Assembly (NCBI GenBank): GCA_964439135.1 | Contig: CAYTNN010000026.1 | Span: 1 to 30,047 of the forward strand | DNA: 30,047 bases | Direction of reading: 5' to 3' | Origin: JAFGPJ01 sp964439135 | Lineage (GTDB): Bacteria > Planctomycetota > Phycisphaerae > Sedimentisphaerales > Anaerobacaceae | Notes under the pieces: model-generated | Told to the model about the DNA's origin: nothing | The model's database searches: none | What the model saw: only the letters and a program-made list of their open reading frames with translations | Translations under genes and position numbers: made by a program | Shown: positions 23,173 through 30,047 of the stretch, piece after piece | Layout: each line of letters starts with the position of its first letter | Numbering within the stretch: the first letter of the stretch is position 1

Positions 23173-23292
23173 AAATTGGCTTTGTTTTGGCTTTGTTTTT
23201 TCGCTGCCTCCAATCGTAAAAATTCCATAAACCATTGTTATTAAAGACTTAGCATAAATTTGCCCTCCGGTAAATTGGCTTTGTTTTTTCAA
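23173..23292 (-). repeat. A-rich dispersed repeat, third copy (inverted)
   Basis: Read on the minus strand this copies the block seen at 66-176 and 246-376. It has TTGAAAAAACAAAGCCAATTT, then CCGGAGGGCAAAT, AATAACAATGGTTTATGGA, TTTT, GGCAGCGAAAAAACAAAGCC. The two GAAAAAACAAA words start 88 nt apart (23290 and 23202). Confidence 0.75.
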
Positions 23293-23493
23293 ATAGCCAT
23301 TACGGAGAAACGACGGATTATTTATTATTGACTATTTGCTTATCCCCTTCTGCATTTGCCATCCCCTATACGAAATACTAATCTTCGACTTCCCCTTTAA
23401 CTTTGCTCAGAACTTCGGCTAATTCAGGAGAGATATACTATTGTCTAAGAACAACGAACTATGAACCATGAACCATCCATTAGTTCGATGTAT

Positions 23494-23522
23494 ATTATAC
23501 AAAGCGGCAAGTTGTCCGTCAA
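23494..23522 (-). promoter_or_regulatory. Near-consensus promoter with no gene behind it
   Basis: On the minus strand TTGACG (23522-23517), a 17-nt spacer, TATAAT (23499-23494). It is the best -35/-10 match in the window. Transcription would start near 23487 and run toward 23300, where I find no gene, only a possible coding remnant and the repeat. Confidence 0.6.
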
Positions 23523-23647
23523 GTGAAATATGTTGATAATTTGAAAATTGTCAAACAGAATAGCTTCCCTATTTGCGTGTAGACGGGCTGGAAAGATCGG
23601 AGGCTTGAGATCGTTTGGAGGAAAAAATCGTTTGTACGGAAGCTCAA

Positions 23648-23698
23648 ATTCGGATCCCGGCGTGCCGGGCGGAGATTTATGTTTACTGGATCCCGAAT
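23648..23698. repeat. Inverted repeat with GGATCC arms
   Basis: ATTCGGATCC (23648-23657) and GGATCCCGAAT (23688-23698) are inverted, differing by one base insertion, and enclose a second GC-rich hairpin, CCCGGCGTGCCGGG. There is no T-tract, so it is not a simple terminator. Confidence 0.5.
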
Positions 23699-23754
23699 GA
23701 TCCATTTCTTTTCATCCGGACTCCGAAGCAGCCTGCCCGTTACAAATAAGAGCT

Positions 23755-23784
23755 AAAAATTATTGATATTTATTGAAAATCAAT
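23755..23784 (-). terminator. Weak AT-rich hairpin after the ankyrin gene
   Basis: On the minus strand ATTGAT pairs with ATCAAT around an 11-nt loop and is followed by AATTTTT. It lies 7 nt after the stop codon. The position is right, but the stem is short and AT-rich. Confidence 0.3.
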
Positions 23785-23790
23785 GGTTTC

Positions 23791-25260
23791 TTATCGCTCG
23801 ACAGCCCCTTGTTTGCGGAGCAGTTCGGCTATTTCCTCATAACCCTGCCAGACAGCACAACGAAGAGGAGTAGTGCCTTCTTTATCTTTAGAGTTGACTT
23901 TCGCCCCATTGGCGATGAGAAGCTCAATCATTTCCTTGTATCCTCTTATTGCCGCCCAGTGTAAAGGAGTGACTCCCGTGATATCTCTTGCATTTACATC
24001 CGCTCTTTTGTCGATAAGAAGCTCGGCAACATTCTTGTGGCCCTCAACGACTGCCAGGTGTAACGGGGTACTGCCTTTGGCTCTTAATATTCTTCTTGTT
24101 GAAGAAAAAAGCCGGGACGTGGTTTTCGCGTTAACATCCGCTCCCTTTGCGATGAGAAGCTCTGCAATTTCCTTATGCCCGTTAATGGCTGCCCGGTGCA
24201 GCGTATCGCCGTCAATCTTAGCCCCATTTGCGATGAGAAGTTCTGCCACTTCCTTATGCCCGGCCATGACCGCCCGATGTAGAGGAGTAACACCGCTTTT
24301 ATCTACGGCGTCAACCTTAGCTCCTTTGGCGATTAGAAGCTCAACCACATCCTTGCTGCCCTGCTTAGCTGCCCAGTGCAGAGGACTGGCTCCCTTTCCG
24401 GTTTCGTTTTTTGTGCCGACATTCGCTCCTTTGTAAATGAGAAGCTCGGCTACTTCCTTATGCCCCTCAATGGCCGCCCAGGATAATGGCGACAGTGACA
24501 GGTAGGACTCTTTGGCGTTGACGAGTTTAGGATTTTCAGTTAAGAGAACCGTCAATGTGCCAAGGTCGCCCTGCTGAACCGCGTCGAAAATCTCCGAGCC
24601 CATGCTGGCGCCATGTTTGCGGAGAAGTTTGACCAAGTCTTTATGGCCTTCTAAGGCTGCAGCGTGCAGAGCGGTTCTGCCGCTGTCGTCTTTGGCATTA
24701 ATATCCGCTCGGTTGGCAATCAGCAGCTCAGCTATTTCTATCCGGTTGTCACGAGCTGCGAAATGCAGAGGAGTTCTGCCGTTATCGTCTTTAACGTTAA
24801 TCTTTGCTCCTTTGGCAATCAGGAGCTCGGCCATATCTTTATGTCCACCTGCGGCTGCGGCGTGCAGAGGAGTCCACATGAATTTATCTTTGACATTAAC
24901 ATTCGTCCCGTAATCGATAAGAAGCCCGGCTATATCCTTGTGACCATATTGAGCCGCATCGTGCAGAGGTGTCTGGCGGAAGCGATTTTCTCGTGTAGTA
25001 ACTTTTGCTCCTTCGACCAGTAGAAACTCCACTAAATCCTTATGGCCTTTATAAGCCGCCATATGCAGAGAAGTCCAGCCGTCTTCGTTTTGAGCGTTAA
25101 TCAGTTCCGGCTTTGTTGTCAGGATTGCCTGGACTGTCGCGAGGTCTCCGTTTATCGAAGCTTTCGTCAGCTCAAGGGGAGCCTGGACTGCACAACCCGC
25201 TAAGGTTAAACCGGCAACTACAACCGCCATTCTTATGATTGCATTTTTTTGATTAGTCAT
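23791..25260 (-). CDS. Ankyrin-repeat lipoprotein
   Basis: A 489-aa predicted lipoprotein. The N-terminus MTNQKNAIIRMAVVVAGLTL ends in the lipobox LAGC with Cys23 as the expected lipidated residue, so the protein is probably tethered in the periplasm. The rest is about 14 ankyrin repeats of roughly 33 residues (consensus TPLHxAAxxGHKEVAELLIAKGA(D/K)VNAKD), a protein-binding scaffold. A cap-like unit (INGDLATVQAILTTKPELINA) begins the array, and a similar one (VQQGDLGTLTVLLTENPKLVNA) recurs in the middle. One repeat near residue 375 carries an extra basic segment, TTSRLFSSTRRILRAK. I chose ATG 25260, since GGGGATT lies just upstream; ATG 25272 is also possible. A good promoter is at 25337-25365. 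Confidence 0.88.
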   Translation of the reverse strand: MTNQKNAIIRMAVVVAGLTLAGCAVQAPLELTKASINGDLATVQAILTTKPELINAQNEDGWTSLHMAAYKGHKDLVEFLLVEGAKVTTRENRFRQTPLHDAAQYGHKDIAGLLIDYGTNVNVKDKFMWTPLHAAAAGGHKDMAELLIAKGAKINVKDDNGRTPLHFAARDNRIEIAELLIANRADINAKDDSGRTALHAAALEGHKDLVKLLRKHGASMGSEIFDAVQQGDLGTLTVLLTENPKLVNAKESYLSLSPLSWAAIEGHKEVAELLIYKGANVGTKNETGKGASPLHWAAKQGSKDVVELLIAKGAKVDAVDKSGVTPLHRAVMAGHKEVAELLIANGAKIDGDTLHRAAINGHKEIAELLIAKGADVNAKTTSRLFSSTRRILRAKGSTPLHLAVVEGHKNVAELLIDKRADVNARDITGVTPLHWAAIRGYKEMIELLIANGAKVNSKDKEGTTPLRCAVWQGYEEIAELLRKQGAVER

Positions 25261-25336
25261 GATAATCCCCATGTAATCTTTCCGATTTTTCTCAATAATA
25301 GCGGGGTGCGGGTCACTTTATTGAGAATTTATGAAG

Positions 25337-25365
25337 ATTTTATAAAAATGTATATTATTCGTCAA
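25337..25365 (-). promoter_or_regulatory. Promoter of the ankyrin lipoprotein gene
   Basis: On the minus strand TTGACG (25365-25360), a 17-nt spacer, TAAAAT (25342-25337). It has the same ACTTGACG-type -35 as the secreted-protein promoters. Confidence 0.65.
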
Positions 25366-25400
25366 GTGCGATTAAGTACCGGTGAATTTTGAAAATATAT

Positions 25401-25429
25401 TTGTTTAACGGTTTGTCTTGTGTTAGAAT
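25401..25429 (+). promoter_or_regulatory. Candidate promoter for tRNA-Pro
   Basis: TTGTTT (25401-25406), a 17-nt spacer, TAGAAT (25424-25429), 13 nt before the mature tRNA 5' end. Confidence 0.5.
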
Positions 25430-25442
25430 ACGGTTGTTTGTA

Positions 25443-25516
25443 CGGGGCGTAGCGCAGTTTGGTAGCGCGCTTGACTGGGGGTCAAGAGGTCGCTGGTTCA
25501 AGTCCAGTCGCCCCGA
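25443..25516 (+). tRNA. tRNA-Pro (anticodon GGG)
   Basis: A complete 74-nt cloverleaf. The acceptor CGGGGCG pairs with CGCCCCG (7 bp), with discriminator A. The D arm is GCGC/GCGC with loop AGTTTGGTA. The anticodon arm is CTTGA-CTGGGGG-TCAAG, with GGG at positions 34-36. The T arm is GCTGG-TTCAAGT-CCAGT. CCA is not encoded. The gene stands alone between the divergent ankyrin gene and the second DUF362 gene. Confidence 0.96.
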
Positions 25517-25626
25517 TTTGCTCGATATTGCAGGTATTAGCAACATGTGCACTTTTTAGCGTGTAGTTTTTTAAGGACAGGAGGCGTCGCAGACATTTAT
25601 TCAACATCGTTTCTAAAGGAGGCAAA

Positions 25627-27420
25627 ATGCTGCCATTAATAAAAAAAACTGTTTCATCAGTTCGTTCAAAAATGGATAAGTTTTCTGCTCGTAAGCAAAA
25701 AGGTCGCTGGTTAATCTGGCTTTTTCCGTTGGCCGGATTTGTCGCGTTTATATGGTTCCTTGTGCGTGTTATACCGAAACCTTCGCGGGCGACTTATCCC
25801 TGTCAGCGGGTGGCCTTTCCACTGGCTTCGGGTTTTATCATCTGGCTTTTGGGGCTGGCCGGTTCGGTGAGTGCTTTTCGTAAAGCCAAACGCTATCGAG
25901 CGCAAGCGCGTTTTGTGCTGTGTGCGGTATTCATTGCCGCGAGCGTTGGATTTGTGTGGCTGGCTTTGAGTTCGACCGAAGAAAAGATGACTCTGGCTGC
26001 CGAACAAACGCCTAACGATCCCATTGGGATCGCCCAGGGTGTAAATCCGGGGCGTGTCGTATGGATACATGATCCGAACGCTACGGACTGGGACGGCTAT
26101 TCTTCGCCCGAGCATTGGTACGACGACAACCATACGGACCAGGCGGTGGTGGACAGGATGATTTCGCGAGCGATTCGCGGCCTTGCCGGCGAGGGTTCGG
26201 ATGCGGCGGCGTGGGATGCGATTTTCCGGAATTTCAACATTCGCCGGGGCAAAGGTGACGTTGGGTACACACCCGGCGAAAAGATTGCCATCAAGATAAA
26301 TAATACGATGTGCTACAATGCGAACACGAGCACGTTCGAGCAGCAGAACAACAATAAAAACAGGATTGACAACTCGCCGCAGTTGACCATTTCGCTGCTG
26401 GATCAATTAGTGAATGTGGTTGGAATGGACGAGGCTGATATTACTATTGGCGATCCGGGGCGGATATTTCCGAATTTTTATTATAATATTGTTTATCCCA
26501 GGTTCCCGAACGTCTGCTACTTAGCTGCCTACGGGGGGCATGGGCGAACTGAGTCGACATTTTCAAACGTGAAGTTTTACTGGAGTACGTCCGCTGCCAA
26601 TGGCAAGAGGCAGGATTATATTCCTCGCTCATTTGCGGAAGCGGACTATATGATTAACTTTGCAATTCTCAAAAGCCATGACAGCGGCGGAATAACAGTG
26701 TGCGGCAAGAACCATTACGGCTCGCTTCTAAGGAACCCGGACCGCACGCTCCGGGGCCAGCGATATGACTATTACGACATGCACAGCAGCCTGCCGGTAT
26801 ACCGCAGGGGCATGGGATATTATCGCGCTCTCGTGGATTTGATGGGCCATCCCGAGCTGGGCGGCAAGACGGTTCTCTATCTTGTCGATGGTCTTTTCGC
26901 CGGGCGGAACTGGGATTCGCAGCCGGTCAAGTGGAACATGGCACCGTTTTATGACGACTGGCCGTCGAGCGTGTTTGTCTCTCAGGACCCGGTTGCTATC
27001 GATTCGGTCTGCTGCGATTTTCTCCAGGCCGAGTGGGATGATTACCCGCACTACGACGGCGCCGACGACTACCTGCACGAAGCGGCACTGGCAGACAATC
27101 CACCGTCGGGGACGTTTTATGACCCGAACAATGACGGCATTGGACTGGCCAGCCAGGGGACCCACGAGCATTGGAATGATTCGTTGTTAAAACAATACTC
27201 CCGTAATCTGGGCGTTGGCGAAGGCATCGAGCTGACATCACCGGTGGCGGCTGACTTTAACGGCGACGGCGTGGTGGATTGCGAAGATTTTAATACCTTA
27301 ATGGATCAGTGGATGCAGGTTTCAGAGCAACTTTCTGCCGATATTGCTCCGGGCCCATACGGCGATGGAATTGTTGACATGGAAGATTTAGCCCTGTTTG
27401 TGGAATACTGGACGAGGTAG
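25627..27420 (+). CDS. DUF362-like membrane protein with C-terminal dockerin-like domain (597 aa)
   Basis: Paralogue of the 547-aa protein at 17348. Three predicted helices (about 28-50, 63-85, 95-115) flank the shared motif RVIPKPSRATYPCQR (47-61). The DUF362-like domain (about 142-538) keeps GRVVWIHDPNATDWDG, KIAIKIN, GITVCGKNHYGSLL, GHPELGGKTVLYLVDGLF, VSQDPVAIDSVCCDF and DDYLHEAALADNPPSGTFYD. Residues 540-597 add a dockerin type I-like tail with two calcium-loop motifs, DFNGDGVVDCEDF and GPYGDGIVDMEDL. That suggests the C-terminus is outside the cytosol and docks to another protein. TAAAGGAGG precedes the ATG. It ends 9 nt before the convergent permease gene. Biochemical function is unknown. 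Confidence 0.82.
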   Translation: MLPLIKKTVSSVRSKMDKFSARKQKGRWLIWLFPLAGFVAFIWFLVRVIPKPSRATYPCQRVAFPLASGFIIWLLGLAGSVSAFRKAKRYRAQARFVLCAVFIAASVGFVWLALSSTEEKMTLAAEQTPNDPIGIAQGVNPGRVVWIHDPNATDWDGYSSPEHWYDDNHTDQAVVDRMISRAIRGLAGEGSDAAAWDAIFRNFNIRRGKGDVGYTPGEKIAIKINNTMCYNANTSTFEQQNNNKNRIDNSPQLTISLLDQLVNVVGMDEADITIGDPGRIFPNFYYNIVYPRFPNVCYLAAYGGHGRTESTFSNVKFYWSTSAANGKRQDYIPRSFAEADYMINFAILKSHDSGGITVCGKNHYGSLLRNPDRTLRGQRYDYYDMHSSLPVYRRGMGYYRALVDLMGHPELGGKTVLYLVDGLFAGRNWDSQPVKWNMAPFYDDWPSSVFVSQDPVAIDSVCCDFLQAEWDDYPHYDGADDYLHEAALADNPPSGTFYDPNNDGIGLASQGTHEHWNDSLLKQYSRNLGVGEGIELTSPVAADFNGDGVVDCEDFNTLMDQWMQVSEQLSADIAPGPYGDGIVDMEDLALFVEYWTR

Positions 27421-27429
27421 TTTCAATCG

Positions 27430-28452
27430 CTATTTGTGACTCGTTTTGCTTTTGCTGAATAAAGCATAGCCCAATACTGCCAACAGCACGACCGCTGAGG
27501 CGTATTTAACGACCGCCGGCAGCATCCAGTGCGGGTGAGCGGCGATTTGAATATCCGCGCTGGTAGCCAGCAAATCCAGCAGAATGCCGCCCAGAAGAGC
27601 ACAACCTGCTACTGTGGCCAGATAAATTATTGCGGTGGTCCTGCCTAAAGCCTTCCAGATGGTTATAAACGAAGCGGCGTTTGTTGCCGGGCCTGTCATG
27701 AGAAAGACCAGGGCCGCGCCGGGCGTCAGGCCTTTCAATATCAATGCCGCCGCCACCGGCACCGAGGCCGTCGCGCACACATATATCGGTATGCCCAGAA
27801 ACATCATTACGACCATTGCGAAAATTCCGGTGCCGAGTTTTTCCGCGAAGTAACCGTCCGGCACAAGGGCGGAAATAAACGCCGCTATAGCCAGCCCCAA
27901 CAGCATTGCCTTGCCGATGTCCCGCGGCAGCGTGACAAAGCCGTATTTCAATCCCCTGACGACTCTGCCGGTATTTTTTTTGCTGCTGCAGCACTCATCC
28001 GTACATTTTTCCGGCGGGCTTTTCCGAGCCTTTCCGCCCTGCTCGAATACGTCGACGAGAGTGCCGCCTACAAGACCGGTTATGAGTGCCGCCACCGGCC
28101 TGAAAACGGCAAAAACAGGGCCCAGCAGGCTCAATGTCACAAAGATACTGTCTACGCCGGTTTGAGGCGTCGAAAGAAGAAACGCTATCGTGGAGCCTTT
28201 GCTCGCTCCGTGTTTGTGAAGCGACATCGAGACCGGAATGACGCCGCACGAACACAAGGGCAGCGGAACTCCGAAAATCGATGCCTTCAGCAGAGGCCAC
28301 AGTCCCCCGCCGCCAAGATGTTTTTCCACAAGCTGCTGTGAAACCAGCACGGAAAGCAGCCCGGCGACAAAAAAGCCGAACAGCAAATACGGCGACATCT
28401 CGGCTATGGTGCCCCAGAAATCCGTTATTATCAGTTTAATGAAATCAGCCAT
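27430..28452 (-). CDS. SO_0444-family Cu/Zn efflux permease (DUF318/ArsP-like)
   Basis: A predicted inner-membrane transporter of about eight to ten helices (340 aa). The signature segments of this permease superfamily are present: GVPLPLCSCGVIPV (61-74), STPQTGVDSI (94-103), GIPIYVCATASVPVAA (220-235), and TGPATNAASF (253-262). A cytosolic loop (about 141-165) carries the Cys cluster EKCTDECCSSKK (148-159), typical of the SO_0444 branch and a plausible metal-binding site. Relatives are annotated as Cu/Zn efflux or ArsP-like permeases; the substrate is not determined by sequence. It lies 45 nt downstream of the ferredoxin-like gene on the same strand and is probably co-transcribed with it. 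Confidence 0.85.
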   Translation of the reverse strand: MADFIKLIITDFWGTIAEMSPYLLFGFFVAGLLSVLVSQQLVEKHLGGGGLWPLLKASIFGVPLPLCSCGVIPVSMSLHKHGASKGSTIAFLLSTPQTGVDSIFVTLSLLGPVFAVFRPVAALITGLVGGTLVDVFEQGGKARKSPPEKCTDECCSSKKNTGRVVRGLKYGFVTLPRDIGKAMLLGLAIAAFISALVPDGYFAEKLGTGIFAMVVMMFLGIPIYVCATASVPVAAALILKGLTPGAALVFLMTGPATNAASFITIWKALGRTTAIIYLATVAGCALLGGILLDLLATSADIQIAAHPHWMLPAVVKYASAVVLLAVLGYALFSKSKTSHK

Positions 28453-28497
28453 TATCTTTTCCTTGCTCGAAGAACAACCGCTGTTTCCGAGCCGGAG

Positions 28498-29229
28498 TTA
28501 AATCTTTATCGTTTCGGTTCGGCTTACATTACCCTGCAAGTCAATTGTAACATCTTCGAAAGTCATATCAATGTTGCTTTTGGCGATAGCCTGTCGTGCA
28601 ATATGAGTCAGTCCGGAACAGCAAGGAACTTCCATATGAATTACGGTCAAACTGTTGAGCTTGTTCGCCTGCAGGATTGTTGCCAGCTTCTCAATATAGA
28701 ACTGCACATCATCCAGTTTCGGACAACCTACGGCAATACTGTGGTCCTTTAGAAAAAGGTTGTGAAAATCGCCCATCGCGAAAGGCACACAGTCCGCCAC
28801 AAGCAGCAAATCGGAGCCGGCAAAATATGGGGCATGAGGCGAAACCAGCTTCAACTGCACGGGCCACTGGCCAAGCCGGGACGGCACTTCTCCGGCCTGA
28901 GCTGTATCGTCCGGCACTGCCTTTTTTCTCAGTTGTTTCGCAGCCATGCCGGGGCAGACAAAATCAGTCTGCACTTGCGAGTTTTTCTCCATAGACAGAT
29001 ATGCGTTGGTTGCTTCTTCGTCAAAATCTTCGGCCACTCTCTTTTCGATAGTTATCGCATCCTGGGGGCAGTGCCCGAGACACGCCCCAAGGCCGTCGCA
29101 GTAAATCTCGCTGACAAGCCTGGCTTTGCCGTCAATTATCTTGATGGCGCCTTCGGCGCAAGCATTCACGCACAAACCGCAGCCGTTACATTTTTCCTCG
29201 TCAATTTTTACAATGTTTCGCAAGGCCAT
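28498..29229 (-). CDS. 4Fe-4S ferredoxin-type iron-sulfur protein
   Basis: A 243-aa cytosolic redox protein. The N-terminal diferredoxin domain has a full cluster motif CNGCGLCVNAC (14-24) and a second site CDGLGACLGHCP (44-55) in which the usual second cysteine is Leu47. The remaining 180 residues are not a known ferredoxin extension; they contain further cysteines (VADCVPFAMG, AVGCPKLDD, VPCCSGL) that could bind metal. I chose ATG 29229, with GAGG about 11 nt upstream; ATG 29247 would add six residues. The gene lies between the YyaL-like gene (46 nt upstream) and the metal permease (45 nt downstream). The partner enzyme is unknown. Confidence 0.82.
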   Translation of the reverse strand: MALRNIVKIDEEKCNGCGLCVNACAEGAIKIIDGKARLVSEIYCDGLGACLGHCPQDAITIEKRVAEDFDEEATNAYLSMEKNSQVQTDFVCPGMAAKQLRKKAVPDDTAQAGEVPSRLGQWPVQLKLVSPHAPYFAGSDLLLVADCVPFAMGDFHNLFLKDHSIAVGCPKLDDVQFYIEKLATILQANKLNSLTVIHMEVPCCSGLTHIARQAIAKSNIDMTFEDVTIDLQGNVSRTETIKI

Positions 29230-29275
29230 CTCACAATACCTCATCAAATATAATCAAGTTTTTCAGATTTAGTTT

Positions 29276-30047
29276 TTATTTTGCAGCCGCTTCGGCGATA
29301 AGATTTTCGAATTCATTGATATTATTTACAGGTTTTTTGCAGACGTAATTCTCGCATACATACGCGGTTGCTTTGCCATTTATCGCAGTCTGGTTCTTTA
29401 TAAATGCTGCGGTGTTGTAAAGAGCTGAATCAGCCTTGTCAGGTTCGTGCAGCAACACAACCGCGTTCGGTAAAAAGGTGCTGTGTATTAGCTTGAGCAT
29501 CTGTTTTACATCCGGCGCATCGGCATTGCCGGCAATTATTATCTCCTGTGTCGGCCCCAGCCGGAAGTCTAATGCTCTCAGCATTGCCGATGAATAAGCA
29601 GGTAATTGTTCCAACTGTTGCGAGAATGTTTCGAGAACTTTGTCGCCCATCTCGGTGAAATGTGGATCCATAGTTAACCTGCCAAATTTCAGTAAAACCA
29701 GTGCCGCAACCGAATTGCCGGATGGAATGGCTCCGTCGGAGCCCGGCTTGGTGCGGGCGATCAGTTTCTCGCTGTCCTTACCGGCCAGAAAAAATCCCCC
29801 TATTTCCGCATCGGCGAACAACTCAATCATCTGGTTGCTGAGCGATTTTGCCTCGATGAGCCATTTCACATCAAATGTCGCTTCATATAAGTCCAGCATC
29901 CCCATCGTTGTAAAAGCATAGTCATCGAGAAATGCCTTTTCGACCACCTGGCCATCCCGGTAGTATCGCATCAATCGGCCGTTCTTGTGTAAAGTGCTCA
30001 ATATGAATTCCGCCGAACGCCTGGCTGCTTCTATGTACTTTTCTTCC
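29276..30047 (-). CDS. Thioredoxin domain-containing protein, YyaL/DUF255 family (partial)
   Basis: C-terminal 257 residues of a protein whose start lies beyond the window edge; the frame is open to 30046. The visible part is the helical six-hairpin glycosidase-like (AGE-like) region of YyaL/SPATA20 proteins: EKYIEAARRSAEFILSTL, DDYAFTTMGMLDLYEATFD, GGFFLAGKD, IPSGNSVAALVLLKFGRLT, and the C-terminal TAYVCENYVCKKPVNNINEF with the typical Cys-x4-Cys. Full-length members have about 600-700 aa, with an N-terminal thioredoxin-like DUF255 domain that cannot be seen here. The biochemical role is not established. It is the most upstream visible gene of the minus-strand group with the iron-sulfur protein and permease. 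Confidence 0.85.
   Translation of the reverse strand, partial: EEKYIEAARRSAEFILSTLHKNGRLMRYYRDGQVVEKAFLDDYAFTTMGMLDLYEATFDVKWLIEAKSLSNQMIELFADAEIGGFFLAGKDSEKLIARTKPGSDGAIPSGNSVAALVLLKFGRLTMDPHFTEMGDKVLETFSQQLEQLPAYSSAMLRALDFRLGPTQEIIIAGNADAPDVKQMLKLIHSTFLPNAVVLLHEPDKADSALYNTAAFIKNQTAINGKATAYVCENYVCKKPVNNINEFENLIAEAAAK

Larger units (their letters stand above)
22996..23790. other. Gene-free stretch with repeat, orphan promoter and low-complexity tracts
   Basis: No credible gene is seen in about 800 nt. It holds the inverted third copy of the A-rich repeat (23173-23292), short word repeats such as GAACTATGAACCATGAACC near 23457 and TATTATTGACTATTTG near 23322, a near-consensus minus-strand promoter (23494-23522), an inverted repeat around GGATCC (23648-23698), and a weak AT-rich hairpin just after the ankyrin gene. 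On the minus strand 23437-23378 a 19-codon frame reads YISPELAEVLSKVKGEVED and then a stop, but has no start; it may be a gene remnant. Confidence 0.6.

Noticed and set aside
23032..23292. 86-codon minus-strand ORF with KTKPKQSQF motif
   Set aside because: It is a translation of the dispersed A-rich repeat, with no ribosome site and no coding character.
23341..23362. Minus-strand mini-ORF (MANAEGDKQIVNNK) after AGGGG
   Set aside because: The purine run abuts the ATG with no spacing and the sequence is a word-repeat tract.
23445..23705. 86-codon minus-strand ORF across the GGATCC inverted repeat and orphan promoter
   Set aside because: It runs through a hairpin, a promoter and word repeats; there is no ribosome site and no recognisable domain.
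25355..25552. Minus-strand ORF translating to ...SGRLDLNQRPLDPQSSALPNC...
   Set aside because: This is the antisense translation of the tRNA-Pro gene, a well-known spurious ORF type.

Overview
The window looks like a chromosomal segment of a planctomycete, most likely a Phycisphaerae/Sedimentisphaerales relative. This is an inference from protein style, since no rRNA is present. The pointers are large secreted LamG and FN3-like proteins with the 'HDVYFG...YYWRIDEVN' repeat, a dockerin-type tail on a membrane protein, paired DUF362 proteins with a shared membrane domain, and A-rich dispersed repeats in long intergenic stretches. Coding GC is moderate and the long intergenic regions are A+T rich.

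Region 1 (1-8304) makes activated sugars for a surface polysaccharide. After a tract of about 90-nt periodic A-rich repeats come phosphomannose isomerase (manA), a convergent ATP-grasp gene on the minus strand, and then a plus-strand operon behind a good promoter (2483-2511). The operon holds a WbpA-like UDP-HexNAc dehydrogenase, a DegT/WbpE-like aminotransferase, a specialised NusG paralogue, UDP-glucose dehydrogenase, a small four-helix membrane protein and a UDP-glucuronate epimerase. No glycosyltransferase, flippase or polymerase is in the window.

Region 2 (8305-11497) holds asparagine synthetase A, a DUF6498-type membrane protein, and a Tat-exported TIM-barrel sugar isomerase/epimerase-like protein on the minus strand.

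Region 3 (11417-19003) has two large paralogous secreted multidomain proteins on the minus strand (877 and 730 aa). Each has its own terminator, and both have the same roughly 430-bp upstream region with the same promoter and leader. A DUF362 membrane protein is divergent from the second. The leader carries an unusually long match to the expected anti-Shine-Dalgarno sequence far from the start codon.

Region 4 (19004-23790) has a PAS-only protein and the minus-strand iron operon dtxR-feoA-feoB, whose promoter contains a palindromic operator between -35 and -10. It is followed by an 858-nt gene-free stretch with a third repeat copy and a near-consensus orphan promoter.

Region 5 (23791-30047) has an ankyrin-repeat lipoprotein, tRNA-Pro(GGG), a second DUF362 protein that carries a dockerin-like tail, and a minus-strand group. 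That group is a partial YyaL/DUF255-type protein, an iron-sulfur protein and an SO_0444-type metal efflux permease.

No CRISPR array, transposase, integrase or rRNA was seen. The most unusual material is the duplicated regulatory leader with its displaced ribosome-binding-like element, the nested-domain secreted paralogues, the DUF362 membrane family, and the dispersed repeat.
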